DNA from: Echiichthys vipera
Lineage: Eukaryota > Chordata > Actinopteri > Perciformes > Trachinidae
Length of the DNA: 64,000 nt
Direction of reading: 5' to 3'
Assembly: GCA_963691815.1 (NCBI GenBank)
Contig: OY829657.1
Span: 26,100,243-26,164,242 of the forward strand
Shown: one piece after another, positions 44,046 through 54,894 of the stretch
Position numbering within the stretch: the stretch's first letter is position 1
How the letters are laid out: every line of letters starts with the position of its first letter
Translations under genes and position numbers: made by a program
Notes under the pieces: generated by a model
The model's input: only the letters and a program-made list of their open reading frames with translations
Databases searched by the model: none
Told to the model about the DNA's origin: nothing

Positions 44046-44582
44046 TCAGGAGTTGAGGAGCTGGACAGCTCTTCTACTCTGTGTCCTGCAGCAGGGACAG
44101 CGAAGACGGCGTCCTGAGGGGAGCCACTCAAACGCTGAGAAGAGAGCATGAGAGGGGTCCTGCATGATCCGACCAGCTAACCTGAGTGTCTGCTGCTCAT
44201 GGATGGTCGACATAGTTCTAACAGGAAGTCCAATGATCTTAGAGCAGACCGTGGCTATGCTCTGCAGGCGGTTTCTGTTCTGGAGGCTGGTGGAGTAGAA
44301 CCAGCATGTGATGGAGAACGTGATGATGCTCTCGATGAAGGAGTAGTAAAAGGTCAAGAGGATGTTCTTGCTGACTCCAAAGGAATTGAGCTTCCTAAGG
44401 AAGTGTTTCTGCTGCTGACATTTCCTGAGAATCTCCTCTGTGTTGGAGGAGAATTTCAGCAGGCTGTCGAAGATGGTGCCCAGTTACCTGTACTCCTCAA
44501 CTGCTTCAACAGGCTTCCCGTGGATCACGGTGTTTGCTGATGCAGCCAGTTCCCTCTGCTTGTTGGAGAAGGTCACCACCAT
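44046..44582 (-). pseudogene. CR1/Rex-like LINE, C-terminal region
   Basis: From the Harbinger junction the minus strand reads 'VVTFSNKQRELAASANT', a stop after 'VEAVEEYR', then 'LGTIFDSLLKF' and 'KNILLTFYYSFIESIITFS'. It continues with 'LQNRNRLQSIATVCSKIIG' and 'LRLAGRIMQDPSHALFSAF' to a stop at 44046. This is the thumb and C-terminal part typical of the family. One in-frame stop breaks it, besides the 1.9-kb insertion. Confidence 0.8.
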
Positions 44583-45109
44583 GGGCCTGTTTCACAAAGC
44601 AGGTTTAGTGAAAACTCTGAGTCTGTTAACCCTGAAATGAGGGAAACTCTGAGTTTTCCGTTTCACAAAGGGAGGTAACTCAAACCAGAGAGAGAGGGGT
44701 AACTCTAGCCTGTTTCACAAAGAGGTAACTTAACCTCTCGGTCAGTTACCATGGTAACATGCTCTCTGAAACTAACCTGGTCGGGACCAGGTTTTTCTCA
44801 GAAAACCTCAAGTTTCTCTCTGTCTCCGCACTCTTTCAGCCACACACGGTGTTTGATTTCCTCATTCATTCAGTCAGCAGGCGAGTTTTGGCGTAGTATA
44901 GTTCCGTCTGTTTTTTCAGAAAATCACTGCAAAAATCAGACATTAGAAGTTATCTCAACTATTTCACTACCATGGCGTGTCCTGCGTTTTTTTTGCAAAC
45001 GGGAGTTTTGTATACAACGTATAAAAATCATTCAGTAGGCCTACATTAGAAGTTATATTAGGTGGTGAATATTTACACTACCATGGCATGTCCTTTTGAT
45101 AACGATCCC

Positions 45110-45474
45110 GTGGATGAAGAAGAAGAAGAAGAATTACTTTATTAATCCCACACGGGGAAATTGGATTTTTTCACTCTTATTATTATACGTGTTACACACA
45201 CAGACCCGAAATACACACATGCACAAACAGGGCCTATACATGCAATTAAGGAGAGATGTTAGAGCGAGGGGGCTGCCAGTGACCAGCGCCCTGAGCAGTT
45301 GGGGGTTCGGTGCCTTGCTCAACAGCACCTCGGAAGTGCCCAGGAGATGAACTGGCACCTCTCCAGCCACCAGTCCACGCTCCATACATGGTCCACACGG
45401 GGACTTGAACCAGCGACCCTACGGTTCCCAGCCAAGTCACCTATGGACTGAGCTACTTCCACCCCAAGAAGTAG
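45110..45474 (-). mobile_element. tRNA-derived SINE, full length
   Basis: On the minus strand it starts '(g)gtagctcagtccatagg' (box A-like), then box B 'ggttcaagtcc' at about 45400. A body with 'caccagcgtggactggtggc'-type sequence and 'ccgaggtgctgttgagcaag' follows. The 3' end reads 'aatttccccgtgtgggatta' then 'ataaagtaattcttcttc'. That last motif resembles the LINE terminus at 28490-28572, which suggests which LINE type mobilised it. A second copy is at 47512-47790. Confidence 0.85.
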
Positions 45475-46023
45475 GTGACGCATTACCGCAAAGAGTATTA
45501 AATATTCGTCGGGAGATGATTATCAGACCGCGCATAGACGTCCTTAATATACTGCAGCCATAATTATAAAAATGAATGAAATGGATCTTTTGAGCAAGTT
45601 GAATGTATTTGACTTAGCGTTTCCTAAATATAATCCCAGCTTTTCTTGCAATTCATAGGTTCAAAAGTGTGTGCTTTTAGTTGGGTTACCGGTATATAAA
45701 CTACTCCTATACAGCCTTCTGATCCAGAATATCACCTATAATGCGAGGGGGCTGAATACGTCACAACACCGTTTCATGTCACAGTCCATCTCACCCCTCC
45801 TTACATTTCCAACATTAACAACCAGTAATGGTCTCATATCACAGCAGATATTGTGTGTTGCGCTGCGTTTTTTTGCAAATGGGAGTTTTTTATACATTTA
45901 TATGTTGTATAAAAAACAGCCACTTACGGTAATATTTACTTTACCATGTAAAACATGCTCAAAATGAGGCGTCACCATGAGATTTTGCCGATGTTTTACC
46001 TGTTTGAACAATGTTTTTATGTT

Positions 46024-46302
46024 TCATCTTAAGTTGCTGCCAAGTGCGCTTCTCCCCCGCGGGGTTGCACTTAAATGAAATAAACTAATAGGCTCCCACT
46101 CAAGCAGTTTCCCCTGTGCTATTACTGTGATTACAACAGGACTACATTTAAACTTACGCACTGACCGAGCCGCAATGTTCTCCTGCACCGTCTCCCTCTC
46201 TTTTGCTGCTGCAGCGGTGTAAACCTGCTCAATCTCACCGTATGAGCGCTTTAATATTTCCAATTCCAGTTGTAGCGTAGCCCTTCGCTTCCCCGTTGCC
46301 AT
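46024..46302 (-). pseudogene. Exon-like frame of the Harbinger-like element
   Basis: It begins at an ATG (MATGKRRATLQLELEILKRS) and has a helical Glu/Lys/Ala-rich stretch up to 'RETVQENIAAR'. There a splice donor (CG/gtcagt) is plausible, after which the frame looks like intron read-through. Myb/SANT-type partner genes of Harbinger elements have such short charged exons, but this match is weak. No further exon is visible in the element. Confidence 0.4.
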
Positions 46303-46516
46303 GGTGACTCGTCGAATCAGGGCTCCATTGATGCTGTCTTTTTTTACTTGTGGTGCACGCGCTTAACTCCAGGTCAAACTACTCTGAGTTGATCAACCTA
46401 ACGCAAATCTGCTGTTCTGGAACCAACAACTCAGAGTTTCCTATCTCAGAGTAGATCAACTCAGAGTTCAGGGTTAGACTCAGAGTTTTTTGAACCTGCT
46501 TTGTGAAACAGGCCCC

Positions 46517-47501
46517 AGGTCTTTGGTTTTGTTGACATTCAGCTCGTAGCAGGAGCTGTCACACCACTCCATAAACTCCTGAAGAGCTGGTCGGTGGTGA
46601 ATAGTTGGGCCTGACAGCAGAGACAAGAGGACGGTGTCCTCAGCGTACTTCACCAGATGACAGTTAGGCTGTGTGGTTCTGCAGTCATCGGTGTAGAGGA
46701 TGAAGAGCAGAGGTGAGAGCACACAGCCCTGAGGGGAGCCAGTTGAGGTGCGTTGGAGGTCGGAGAAGGTGCTGTTGACCAGGACTCTCTGTGAACGGTT
46801 GGTCAGGAAGTCCAGTATCCACAGCATTAGCTGTTGGTCCAGATGAAAGAGGGCTGAGAGTTTGTCAGCCAGGATGTGGGGCTGCATGGTGTTAAATGCA
46901 GAGGAGAAGTCTGCAAACAGGAGTCTGGCTGAGGTGTTGGGGCGCTCCAGGTGTTTGTAGCAGTGTCTATTATGAATGTTTTTGCATCATCGACGCCCCT
47001 GCCAGCTCGATAAGCAAATTGGAGCGGGTCCATCTGGGAGTGGGTTTCCCTGATTATGTGTTGTTTTATGATCCTCTCCATGGCCTTCATCACAAGAGAG
47101 GTGAGGGCCACCGGCCGGAGGTCATTCAGACATTTGACGGCGCTCTTCTTGGGGATGGGGATAACTGTTGAGGGTTTCCATTGCTGGGGGACTATGCTGC
47201 TGTCCATGGATCTTTGAAACAGGGTCTGAAACACGCCCCCTAGCTGCTCAGCACAGTGCTTCAGGACGCGGCCGCTGTTCTCCCTTGTCTTCCTGAGGGC
47301 TTTCACAACGTCCTCTGCGCTGAAGGTGTAAGCTGCTGAGTCACTGGGCTTGAGCTTGGACATCGCTTCTTCCAGCTGGGTGGTGTTGTCCTGCTCGAAC
47401 CTTGTGTAGAAAGAATTAAGGTCGTTGGGGAGAGATGAAGAGCTGCTGCCTGAAACCTGGATGGTTTTTGAGTTGCCGGCAGCAGTGTTCACAGCAGCCA
47501 T
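46517..47501 (-). pseudogene. CR1/Rex-like LINE reverse transcriptase, N-terminal part
   Basis: The first piece (46827-47501) has a linker with a Ser run, 'STVIPIPKKSAVKCLNDLRP' (finger block), 'VALTSLVMKAMERIIKQHI' and 'DPLQFAYRAGRGVDDA'. After a frame change the second piece (46517-46887) continues with 'LDQQLMLWILDFLTNRSQ', 'GSPQGCVLSPLLFILYTDD' and 'KYAEDTVLLSLLSG'. The catalytic box is YAED instead of YADD, so the copy would be impaired even without the frame change. The endonuclease domain is missing by 5' truncation. Confidence 0.85.
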
Positions 47502-47511
47502 GTTCTTGAGT

Positions 47512-47790
47512 ATTCATGTTACACACACACAAGCCCGAAATACACACATGTGCACAGGAACCTATATACATGCAATTAATGGAGAGATGTCAGAGCAAGG
47601 GGACTGCCAATGGATCAGCGCCCCGAGCAGTTGGGGGTTCGGTGCCTTGCTCAACAGCACCTCGGCAGTGCCAAGGAGATGAACTGGCACCTCTCCAGCC
47701 ACCAGTCCACACTCCATTCATGGTCCACACAGGGACTCGAACTGGCAACCGCCATCTATGGACTGAGCTACTGCCGGCCCAAACATGTTT
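47512..47790 (-). mobile_element. tRNA-derived SINE, second copy
   Basis: It aligns with 45175-45474 over the head ('gtagctcagtccatagatgg', 'agttcgagtccc'), the 'gaggtgctgttgagcaaggc' block and the 'gggctt(c)gtgtgtgtgtaac' region. The TTC-rich tail seen in the other copy is not present, so this copy stops short at its 3' side. It sits at the 5' boundary of the CR1/Rex-like LINE. Confidence 0.8.
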
Positions 47791-48168
47791 AACATGTGTA
47801 TGTATAAATTACCATGTATACATATTAATTTGCACAGTCCTCTCTCAGATAAACTAAACTAAACTGAAACTCTCTGATATATACATAAGATACATGAGCA
47901 CAGGGGGCTTTTTGGTTATTTTGAGTCTGATGCTTGCTGCACAAAATTTAACCAGCAGATCTGCCGTGGAGACTGCAGATGGAACAGATACAGTTCACAC
48001 AGATTGAAATTAACTAGTTAATCTGAAAAAATACATAGCACCCCCCCTCCGTGGTAAGGGATAAGATATGGTTAACCTCTCAGGTGGTTCTTTGTAACAA
48101 ACCATCTGATGAGTAAGGTTACTCTGAGAAGCTGTCATTAGCAGGCATTGTCAAAACATGGAAGCGTA
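47791..48168. other. Unassigned DNA
   Basis: No coding frame or element end recognised. 'ggttaacctctcaggtggtt' near 48070 echoes words from the ends of the element at 44583-46514, but the match is too short to use. Confidence 0.4.
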
Positions 48169-48690
48169 CCAAGCCCCCACCATAGTGACTTCCTGGTTGA
48201 TCCAATCAGGAAGTGCCAAAAACTGCAGTTCTCCCAGTGTCCACTAGAATCAGTTTGCACAATAGAGCAGTTTCTCATTGACCCCCATGTTAAACAGGCC
48301 TTTTTTCACAGCATCATTAAATCTGTTTAAGGCCTGGGACAAAACAACAGTCTAGTCTGTATGTATAGGTCATATCTCCATGACAACACTGAGGCAGGTT
48401 CATTTTTTTATACCAGGCTAGTTTTTATTTTACTGGAGGTTAAAGTTTATGAATAATTAGGGGAGCAGTCTCTTATGTGACAGCTAGCCTCTGGCCCTCA
48501 CTTCTCCTCGAAGGTAAATGTCAGCCTGATGGACGTATCTCCCTCCCCCCCACCAGCATCACATACAGTACATGTCCTTTTTTGCTCAGAGGAAATGAGG
48601 CAAAATTATAGTTTGACAAGATGGTGACTCCCGTAGGTGAGTACAACTGGATCAAGTTGAGAGAACGGACCTTAATAGGTATGCCACATT
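48169..48690 (-). repeat. Dispersed repeat, copy B (minus orientation)
   Basis: The reverse complement aligns with 2578-3031 as described there. Within it, a frame of about 74 codons on the minus strand (48521-48742) resembles the frame over the same part of copy A (IKVRSxxLIQxYS, FPLxKKGHV). The similarity may only reflect DNA similarity. Copy B has an extra ~35-bp segment ('ctagtggacactgggagaac'). Confidence 0.75.
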
Positions 48691-50240
48691 TTTCATACAG
48701 TCTATGTTCAGGATTCAGCAGTGTCCTTTCCTCTTCTTTCAATGAAGAAAAACTCTACAGTTATGATAAAAACTGATGCTATTTCAATATCTAAGCTAAC
48801 CACTTTAGGAGCCACCATTGTTGTTTTGAACAGGCGGTCGCCCCCTCTGTGTTCTTGTGATATTGCGACAATCCAGCTGCCGTGCCAGGTAATGTTTGTT
48901 CCCAGTCCCCAGTGTGCCTCCAGGAGTCCTTCGCTCTTGCTCCTGTTTGCCAACTCACTCCCTCTTCCTCCTCTGCTGCCATGACATTGACCAGCCACTC
49001 TCAATTCACACCTCTACTTTCTGCCGTTGTACAGCCATTCACTCACCTTGGTCTCCTGCTTCAGTAACTCCGGCAATATACCAGTTAATCTTCATCTGCT
49101 TCCTGGTCTGTGTTCCGTGTTTGGGTTTACTTGCAGTACACTAAGTCAATATGTTTATTATAAAATGTAGAATTGTAAAAGCTATAAAATATATTCACAC
49201 TTTTTCCTCTTTATGAATATCCTCAGTAGTAATGCATAGCCATCTGTTGTTTTTATTGATATGCAAAAGTGCTCTGATTTAACAAAGGTGTGTAATGAAG
49301 TGGATAAAAGCAGCTTCTGTACAAAACAAGATGCTCTCCAAACCTTTTTATTTTCCAACTGCTACTGTTGTATTTTAATCTCTATTTTCCTGCTTTAAAG
49401 ACCCTGAAAGCTATTTCCATTGCCATTTCCATTTCTTTTTTCATATAAAAGAATAAAACAATATTATCTATCCTTCCATTAATCTTCTCCTCTTCTTCAG
49501 CATCTCTCCATGGAGATCAGCCCCTGCCCTCCCCTTCACTCACTGCAGATTGCTTTCCTTTGTTGAGGGCCCCTCAGGTCCAAGTCAGCGTCTGAAGTGT
49601 AGATGAATGGAGAGCAAGCAAAGGAAGGGGGGAATAAAATATTGACAAAGTGAGATAAATGAAAGACCCTCATGGACTGGAGAAACACTGTAGTTCATAT
49701 ATATGATGAAGAAACCATGCAATCGTGATCCTCTCTTTCTTTCTGGGATCCCTATACGGAGAACTTCCACAGTAAATCCGGCCTTCAGAGGCCCTAAAGC
49801 CTCCAGATCCACTGCAATTACTCTGTGCAACTTTATTACTTGAAAAATATGCTCAGGAATGTGCACCACTGCACAATACTGACTGAAATGGTGAGGGTCG
49901 TTACTGCTGTCTTTTGTGATCTTGAGGCCCTGTGGTGTTGTGGGGCCCTTTTCCATAATCAAGTTTAGTATTTTTAATGCATCAGTTGAGAGTATCTCCA
50001 TATGGCATAATATACAGCTCATATTTACTCTAGAAGGTTAATCCAGCCCTGGTCAGAATCCATATAAGAGAAGAGTAAATCCAAAACCTTACTTAGAGCT
50101 GCCCTCTTCCTGTAATCAAACATCTGTTCTGTTTACCTTGACGTTACTCAACAAAAGTGTTGAAAACATTTACAAAGCCTTAAAGATTTTTCTTTTCTTT
50201 AAGGTTTTACATTATCTATCATCAGTTTGGTTACAGCATT
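48691..50240. other. Unassigned DNA with a long minus open frame
   Basis: A minus-strand frame at 49585-50022 (145 codons, ATG start) has no motif I recognise, no clear splice partners, and a C-terminal third of low-complexity hydrophobic residues. I treat it as probably non-coding. 48840-49000 is richer in C. No repeat ends are seen. Confidence 0.4.
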
Positions 50241-50269
50241 TGTAATTTGTGGAATGTTTTCAAAGTTCA

Positions 50270-50405
50270 GAGCTTTATTGTCCCTCAAGGGGAGATTTTA
50301 TCAGTCTGTCCTGTGCACATCAATAACTGTCTGGTGTAGATCGGCCACCAAACAAGACAGGAACAGACTGCAACGGACATTCAGGACCTATACCAGTCCA
50401 GTGAA
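50270..50405 (+). pseudogene. Short LINE RT C-terminal fragment
   Basis: A plus frame contains 'SVLCTSITVWCRSATKQD' and 'RNRLQRT', similar in layout to the 'SIITFSITCWFYSTSLQN' and 'RNRLQS' segment of the CR1/Rex-like LINE at 44046-44582. Only about 45 codons remain. It is a decayed crumb of a related LINE. Confidence 0.5.
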
Positions 50406-51923
50406 ATATTTTAAAGATTCTGTAAGTTTTACAGTATATCACAGTGGGATGTTTTATTTTGCATGAGAGTGGCATATTCTAATGTGAGTACATAGAATAT
50501 AAAAACATAGCATTTTGAAATGTAACATTATTCGTGTCACAAATTGTTGTGCCATGGTGCTCTGGTTCATCCAGTATACCGGTGGCTCATTCAAACATTA
50601 CTGTTATTAAAAATGAGGTATTTTCATACATCTAACATGTCTGGAGATAATAATAAAAAATATTGTATTTTGTATGTAATAACAACGTAGACATGAAGAA
50701 TTAAGCCTCACAAATAAATGTCTAATCTACAGCTTTGTCTAGTGAATGTTTATGATATATTACTTATGAGTTATTACAAAGCGAACAAATAGTTGGAATG
50801 CACAGATGCATTGTTTTCTATTGTTGCTATGGTGGTTGCCACGCACGCTGCGGAAGCCGGAAGTGGCTATAGAGACGGAGCCAGTCCGCTGCATGCAAAC
50901 CCTAATTTACTTAAAACTAATAAATATTGTTCAAACACCTAGCATCTGAACTGTTTCTTAACATAAAGACCATATATATGAAGAGAAAACGGGAGTTAGG
51001 CCATATTCAATATTTAAAGTATAGGGCACATTATTTACTACCCTTTTTGCAAACCAGAAAACTGCATACCTATTTCAAGAATACATCTTTACTTTTGTTG
51101 ACATAGATCATCTTTATGTAATCTAAATACTAATCCAGCTGTTCTAGATATATGATATATGTAATATATATATATATTTTTTTTTTTATTTTTTTTTTTT
51201 TGTGAACCCATTTATTTACAAACCGGAAGAACTACAGAAAACTACAACTATGGCAGATAGTAGTACTTAGCGTTATTGCGCGGCTCATTGGAGTTGTAGT
51301 TCTTTAATTAAGGTTGTATTTTTCATAGAATTGGAAGTTGTAAATGTTGAAATGAGAATACATTGAGGAGTTTAAGGGCATAGTTAACACATTGATGTAA
51401 TCAGATTTTTTAAATCAAATTATTTCATAGGTGAAAATTAATTTGACCCATAATTGACAAAACCCAAAATTGTTGATTGTACTCATGTTATAGCTGGGGT
51501 CAAGAGCTCTCTATAACAGTTGGTCCCATTTCTGTATTTCTTTTTATTGCAGAATTAAAAGCCCTGAGGTCAAGGTTCAAAGTTCATTATTTCAAAACAG
51601 GAGGCATGTAGAATATTAATACTAACATATTATTACTCCCATGTCGAGACCTTTCCAATGATGTATTTGGTTTAGCTCTACAGCAATGTTTTAATTTTTT
51701 CATGTCATGGACTCAGGTCATCCAAACCCTACATCCAGACAGCACTTTGAAGGCTCTACACATAAAAGTTTGTTTGTTTCATTCTTTGTTTGTTTCTTTG
51801 TTGACTGACATGAGTCACCTTCATATATCACAATATTCACTGTGTATATGTTATTATTAGCCAATGCAAGCATTAAGAATGATGTTTTATGTATGACGCA
51901 CAAATGCCACACGCGCTCACTCA

Positions 51924-51925
<2 letters not shown>
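50406..51925. other. Unassigned AT-rich DNA
   Basis: No gene. 51150-51205 is a TA run followed by T-rich sequence. 50820-50900 ('ccacgcacgctgcggaagcc') is a small GC-richer patch with no assigned meaning. Confidence 0.45.

Positions 51926-52011
<86 letters not shown>
51926..52011. repeat. (CA)n microsatellite, ~43 units
   Basis: The longest simple repeat of the window, pure CA over about 86 bases and probably highly polymorphic. The open frames it creates (Thr-His repeats) are not genes. Confidence 0.98.
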
Positions 52012-52013
<2 letters not shown>

Positions 52014-52516
52014 GCTTTATTTGATGATGTAGATCAAATATCCTCAGCAACATCTTATTACATATATAGATTATATGATTTTCAAACCTGTGACAAGCTT
52101 CAGCTGCTTGATAACGAGCACATCATTAGAATCAGGTGTGTTAGACCTGTGAGAAACTTAAACATGCAGGACAGTGTCTCTCCAGGACTGAAATTTGGGG
52201 AAGTTAACAAGGACCAAGGCTGTTGCCTAGCACGGGAATTACATTCAAATGTCTATAGCCTGTTATCTATTATTTAGTATTTACCTTTTATTTCTTTTTT
52301 GGTCTTTTTCCTTTTAATATGACAATATGATAATAAAAACCCATTCTGATTCGTATGTGGTTCAATATTAATTGAGGAAGACACATACGAAATACGATTT
52401 TATTTTAAATATAATCAGCCATATATTCTTAAAAATATAATATTAAATTATATTAATGAGCCACTTCATATTTAACAATCACTGGCTATAAAATATCTCA
52501 TCAACAGAGCTAGTGA
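52012..52516. other. Unassigned AT-rich DNA
   Basis: Nothing recognised. 'gttaacaaggaccaaggctg' with 'ttgcctagc' at about 52203-52230 has a near-match at 57738-57765, which hints at another dispersed repeat. Confidence 0.45.
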
Positions 52517-52669
52517 CGCTGACCAGCGGCAATTTGAGTTGGAATGCAGCCCATCCACGGCGGACAGCTCAAAATAGTATTCGAACACACCACGCTGACC
52601 GGCGGCAATTTGAGTTGGAATGGAGCCCATCCACGGCGGACAGCTCAAAATAGTATTCGAACACACCAC
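52517..52669. repeat. 76-bp tandem duplication (two copies)
   Basis: Units starting cgctgacc at 52517 and 52593 differ at only two visible bases (ccagcgg/ccggcgg, gcagccc/ggagccc). The duplication is therefore recent, or has been homogenised. Confidence 0.95.
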
Positions 52670-53550
52670 TTCCGCCTGCAACATAGCATAACAAGCGCAA
52701 CAGTGGCTGGGGGTAAAAACGTAGCCTTCCGTTATCCAAAACTGACAAAATAAAACTATATTTCTCAGATCCGAAAGAAATAATTATAATCGATGGCCAT
52801 TGCATTAACCCATCGTATTGTGAAGTTATTAAGGACTCTTTATCAGGAGATTTGTTGAAAAAAATACTTCCGGGAGGCGGGTCCTCGGTTCTCCAATGGG
52901 ACTGCAGGATGATTTAAAACCCATGTCAAGTCATAAACAGTGACGTGCGGTCAGGGGAGGCAGGTGAGGCTGTCCCTCCCCTGTCATCATGAGAGGAAAA
53001 AGAAACGAAATAATAAAATAACACAAGTATTAATATTTGTCCTCTGGACTATAATTTTCGTGTGGTTCTTAATGTATTTTGACCGTTTTTATAGTAAAAA
53101 TGGCAGAAAATTCTGTATTTCCTATTTAAATAAACAGAGTCTCTTCGGAGACGAGAGGTGAGGCACGGATAGCCGAGCCTCCCTCCAGATTGCGCAATCA
53201 CTCACAAACTGGATTGAGCGCGTGCCCTCTGCGCATGCTTGTTCCCATTTCTGTTTATGTTTCCATTATGATGGTTGAGGACACTTTTATGAAATAAAAG
53301 CATACGTCTTCTTTTCCATGGTGTTCAGTAATGTATTTTACGTATGTGTGTAATATTTACATCTTATTGATGTGACATAAATCCACAGGGGAAATGCCTG
53401 TCAAGGCAAGGCAGGCGGCGATAGTGAGCAGCCTGATAGCCTGCAGCCAGATCAAGGTGAACTCTGACCTGTGTGCAAAAAGTAAACACAAGAAGTGGGC
53501 TGTGCGACGCTGTAGAGCTTAGCGACAAGCTGTCATTTCTCGCCCTGAAA

Positions 53551-53643
53551 ATGGAGGATTTGATTTCTAAACTAAGACATTTTTCAAAGCTGGACTTTCA
53601 GTCAGTAAAGGAAAGATATACTGCAATATACAGTCATTTACGG
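53551..53643 (+). pseudogene. First-exon remnant inside the hAT element
   Basis: An ATG-started frame of 31 codons (MEDLISKLRHFSKLDFQS...) ends at a stop overlapping a splice-donor-like 'acggtaaag'. In the intact parent element this is probably the first coding exon, spliced to the transposase body that is now gone. The assignment to the parent transposase is inference. Confidence 0.45.
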
Positions 53644-53790
53644 TAAAGGTAAGATATGCTGCAATATATAGTCATTTACAGTAAAGGTAAGATATACTGC
53701 AATATACAGTCATTTACAGTAAAGGTAAGATATACTGCAATATATAGTCATTTACAGTAAAGGTCAGATATACTGCAATATACAGTTGCA
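53605..53790 (+). repeat. 38-bp tandem repeat, ~4.8 copies
   Basis: Units of about 38 bp read 'aaaggtaagatatactgcaa' and 'tatacagtcatttacagt' with few changes. Each unit repeats the exon end and the donor-like aggtaa of the preceding exon. Confidence 0.92.
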
Positions 53791-53926
53791 CTGGTGTTTT
53801 AAAATGGTTTTCAGCATCCTATTCTCTCCTCCTATCCTATTGGTATCCTACTGTATGTTTATAAATATGACTTGTGAGTCAGTGCCTCCCCAACCCCAAC
53901 CCTCACTGCACGTCACTGGTCATATA

Positions 53927-54894
53927 TGTATTAAAAAACAAAAGCCCAATTATTTAATTAGTAAAGGACAACAATTATGAGTCTAATCTAAGTGATTACG
54001 ATAAAAACGTTATCCCTCTCTGGCATCTTCTTACCTTATCCTTATGGGTGTTATTACACCGGCCAAGAATGAGCATTTCAGATGAATCGATAAGGTGCCT
54101 GTAGATCTTGGTGATTGTGAATACATTTAAAACATTTTTTTAGCTGTGTGAACAGGATGTACTCTTCCTTTTGTCTGGGTATTGTCTTCAGCGTACAAAT
54201 ACATAATACATAGAAAGAAACCCAGGGGATGGAAAATTATTTCTGCTTTAAGAAAAGGTGAGGGAATAAGCCAAAAAATAATTGTTTTACGTCCACCTTT
54301 TTTCAGTAAATCATTCTATTTCTCATGTTTTTAAGATGGTGACTGAACACTAAATTTGCCAACAGTAAAAATAACACAAAATGTTGTTTTTTTTGGGAAA
54401 CTGCAACTACTACAATTCTCTCTTGAAAGGTTCTGAGCGATCATAGAAATCAAGTGTATATGAAGGAACACAGCCAGTAACTGGTATATGTGATTTAAAA
54501 ACATTTATTTTTGCAAAACATTTTCTTTCGGCTCCCAGGAGTTTTTCCATTTGTTGTTTGAAGTATTACTGTCAAATTGTTCATACTTTTTGAGAATATA
54601 ACTGACACTGTACTATTTACAATGAGATATGGATTATACAGGTATGCATGCATTCTTTTTTGAAAATGATTGAATCATTTCACATTATAGTGATATTGCA
54701 CAGGGGATTTCTTGATTATGTTATATACTGTGAATTTATTTCAAGTCCAATGCACAATACTGCCCAAAACATTTGACTGCTATGTGACTTGCTTGACCCT
54801 CAGACTTTGCTGTCCCTTATTAAACTGCAGGTAAGTTGAAGATATTTTTCTATTTTTATTAGTGGATTTTCCTCATCTACAGTAAAATAAACTT
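53927..54894. other. Unassigned AT-rich DNA
   Basis: No coding frame or element ends. It may contain the 3' UTR of the minus-strand gene that begins at 58.5 kb. Confidence 0.4.

Larger units (their letters stand above)
44583..46514. mobile_element. Harbinger-like non-autonomous element inside the LINE
   Basis: The ends are inverted: 'gggcctgtttcacaaagcag' at 44583 and, on the other strand from 46514, 'gggcctgtttcacaaagcag'. Sub-terminal ctctgagtt words occur in both arms. The flanks indicate a short target duplication (cca) in LINE coding sequence: the LINE frame reads on across the insertion (…KTKDL / VVTFSNK…). There is no transposase. The element carries one Met-initiated exon on the minus strand and a SINE (45110-45474), so three layers of insertion are stacked here. 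Confidence 0.85.
42692..47505 (-). mobile_element. CR1/Rex-like LINE, 5'-truncated and broken by later insertions
   Basis: On the minus strand it runs from RT coding sequence (47501 downward) to a 3' end 'gaattgccccccggggac' followed by 'aaataaagtt' and a (GAATT)n tail at 42692-42720. A Harbinger-like element (44583-46514) splits the RT, a shortened SINE lies in the 3' UTR, and another SINE abuts the 5' end at about 47512. The LINE lies tail to tail with the L2 ending at 42660. Confidence 0.8.
52938..53918 (+). mobile_element. Non-autonomous hAT element, 981 bp
   Basis: The ends are inverted: 'cagtgacgtgcggtcagggg' at 52938 and, on the other strand from 53918, 'cagtgacgtgcagtgagggt'. The flanking 8-bp repeats are gtcataaa (52930-52937) and gtcatata (53919-53926), matching at seven of eight bases. 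This is the diagnostic target size of hAT. It keeps a short coding exon (53551-53643) and a tandem repeat derived from its end, but no transposase core. Confidence 0.9.

Noticed and set aside
42664..45188. Shared 'ttttttcactct.ttattatta' between the L2/LINE junction and the SINE
   Set aside because: About 24 bp of AT-rich similarity only; too little to infer a copying event.
45400..45456. Functional tRNA genes at SINE heads (also 37.7, 43.7 and 47.7 kb)
   Set aside because: Box A and B are present, but no cloverleaf can be completed and SINE bodies follow; they are SINE promoters.
49585..50022. 145-codon minus-strand open frame
   Set aside because: No motif, no splice partners, hydrophobic low-complexity end; plausible by chance in 64 kb.
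51842..52024. Open frames across the CA repeat
   Set aside because: Thr/His repeat peptides are an automatic result of a CA microsatellite.
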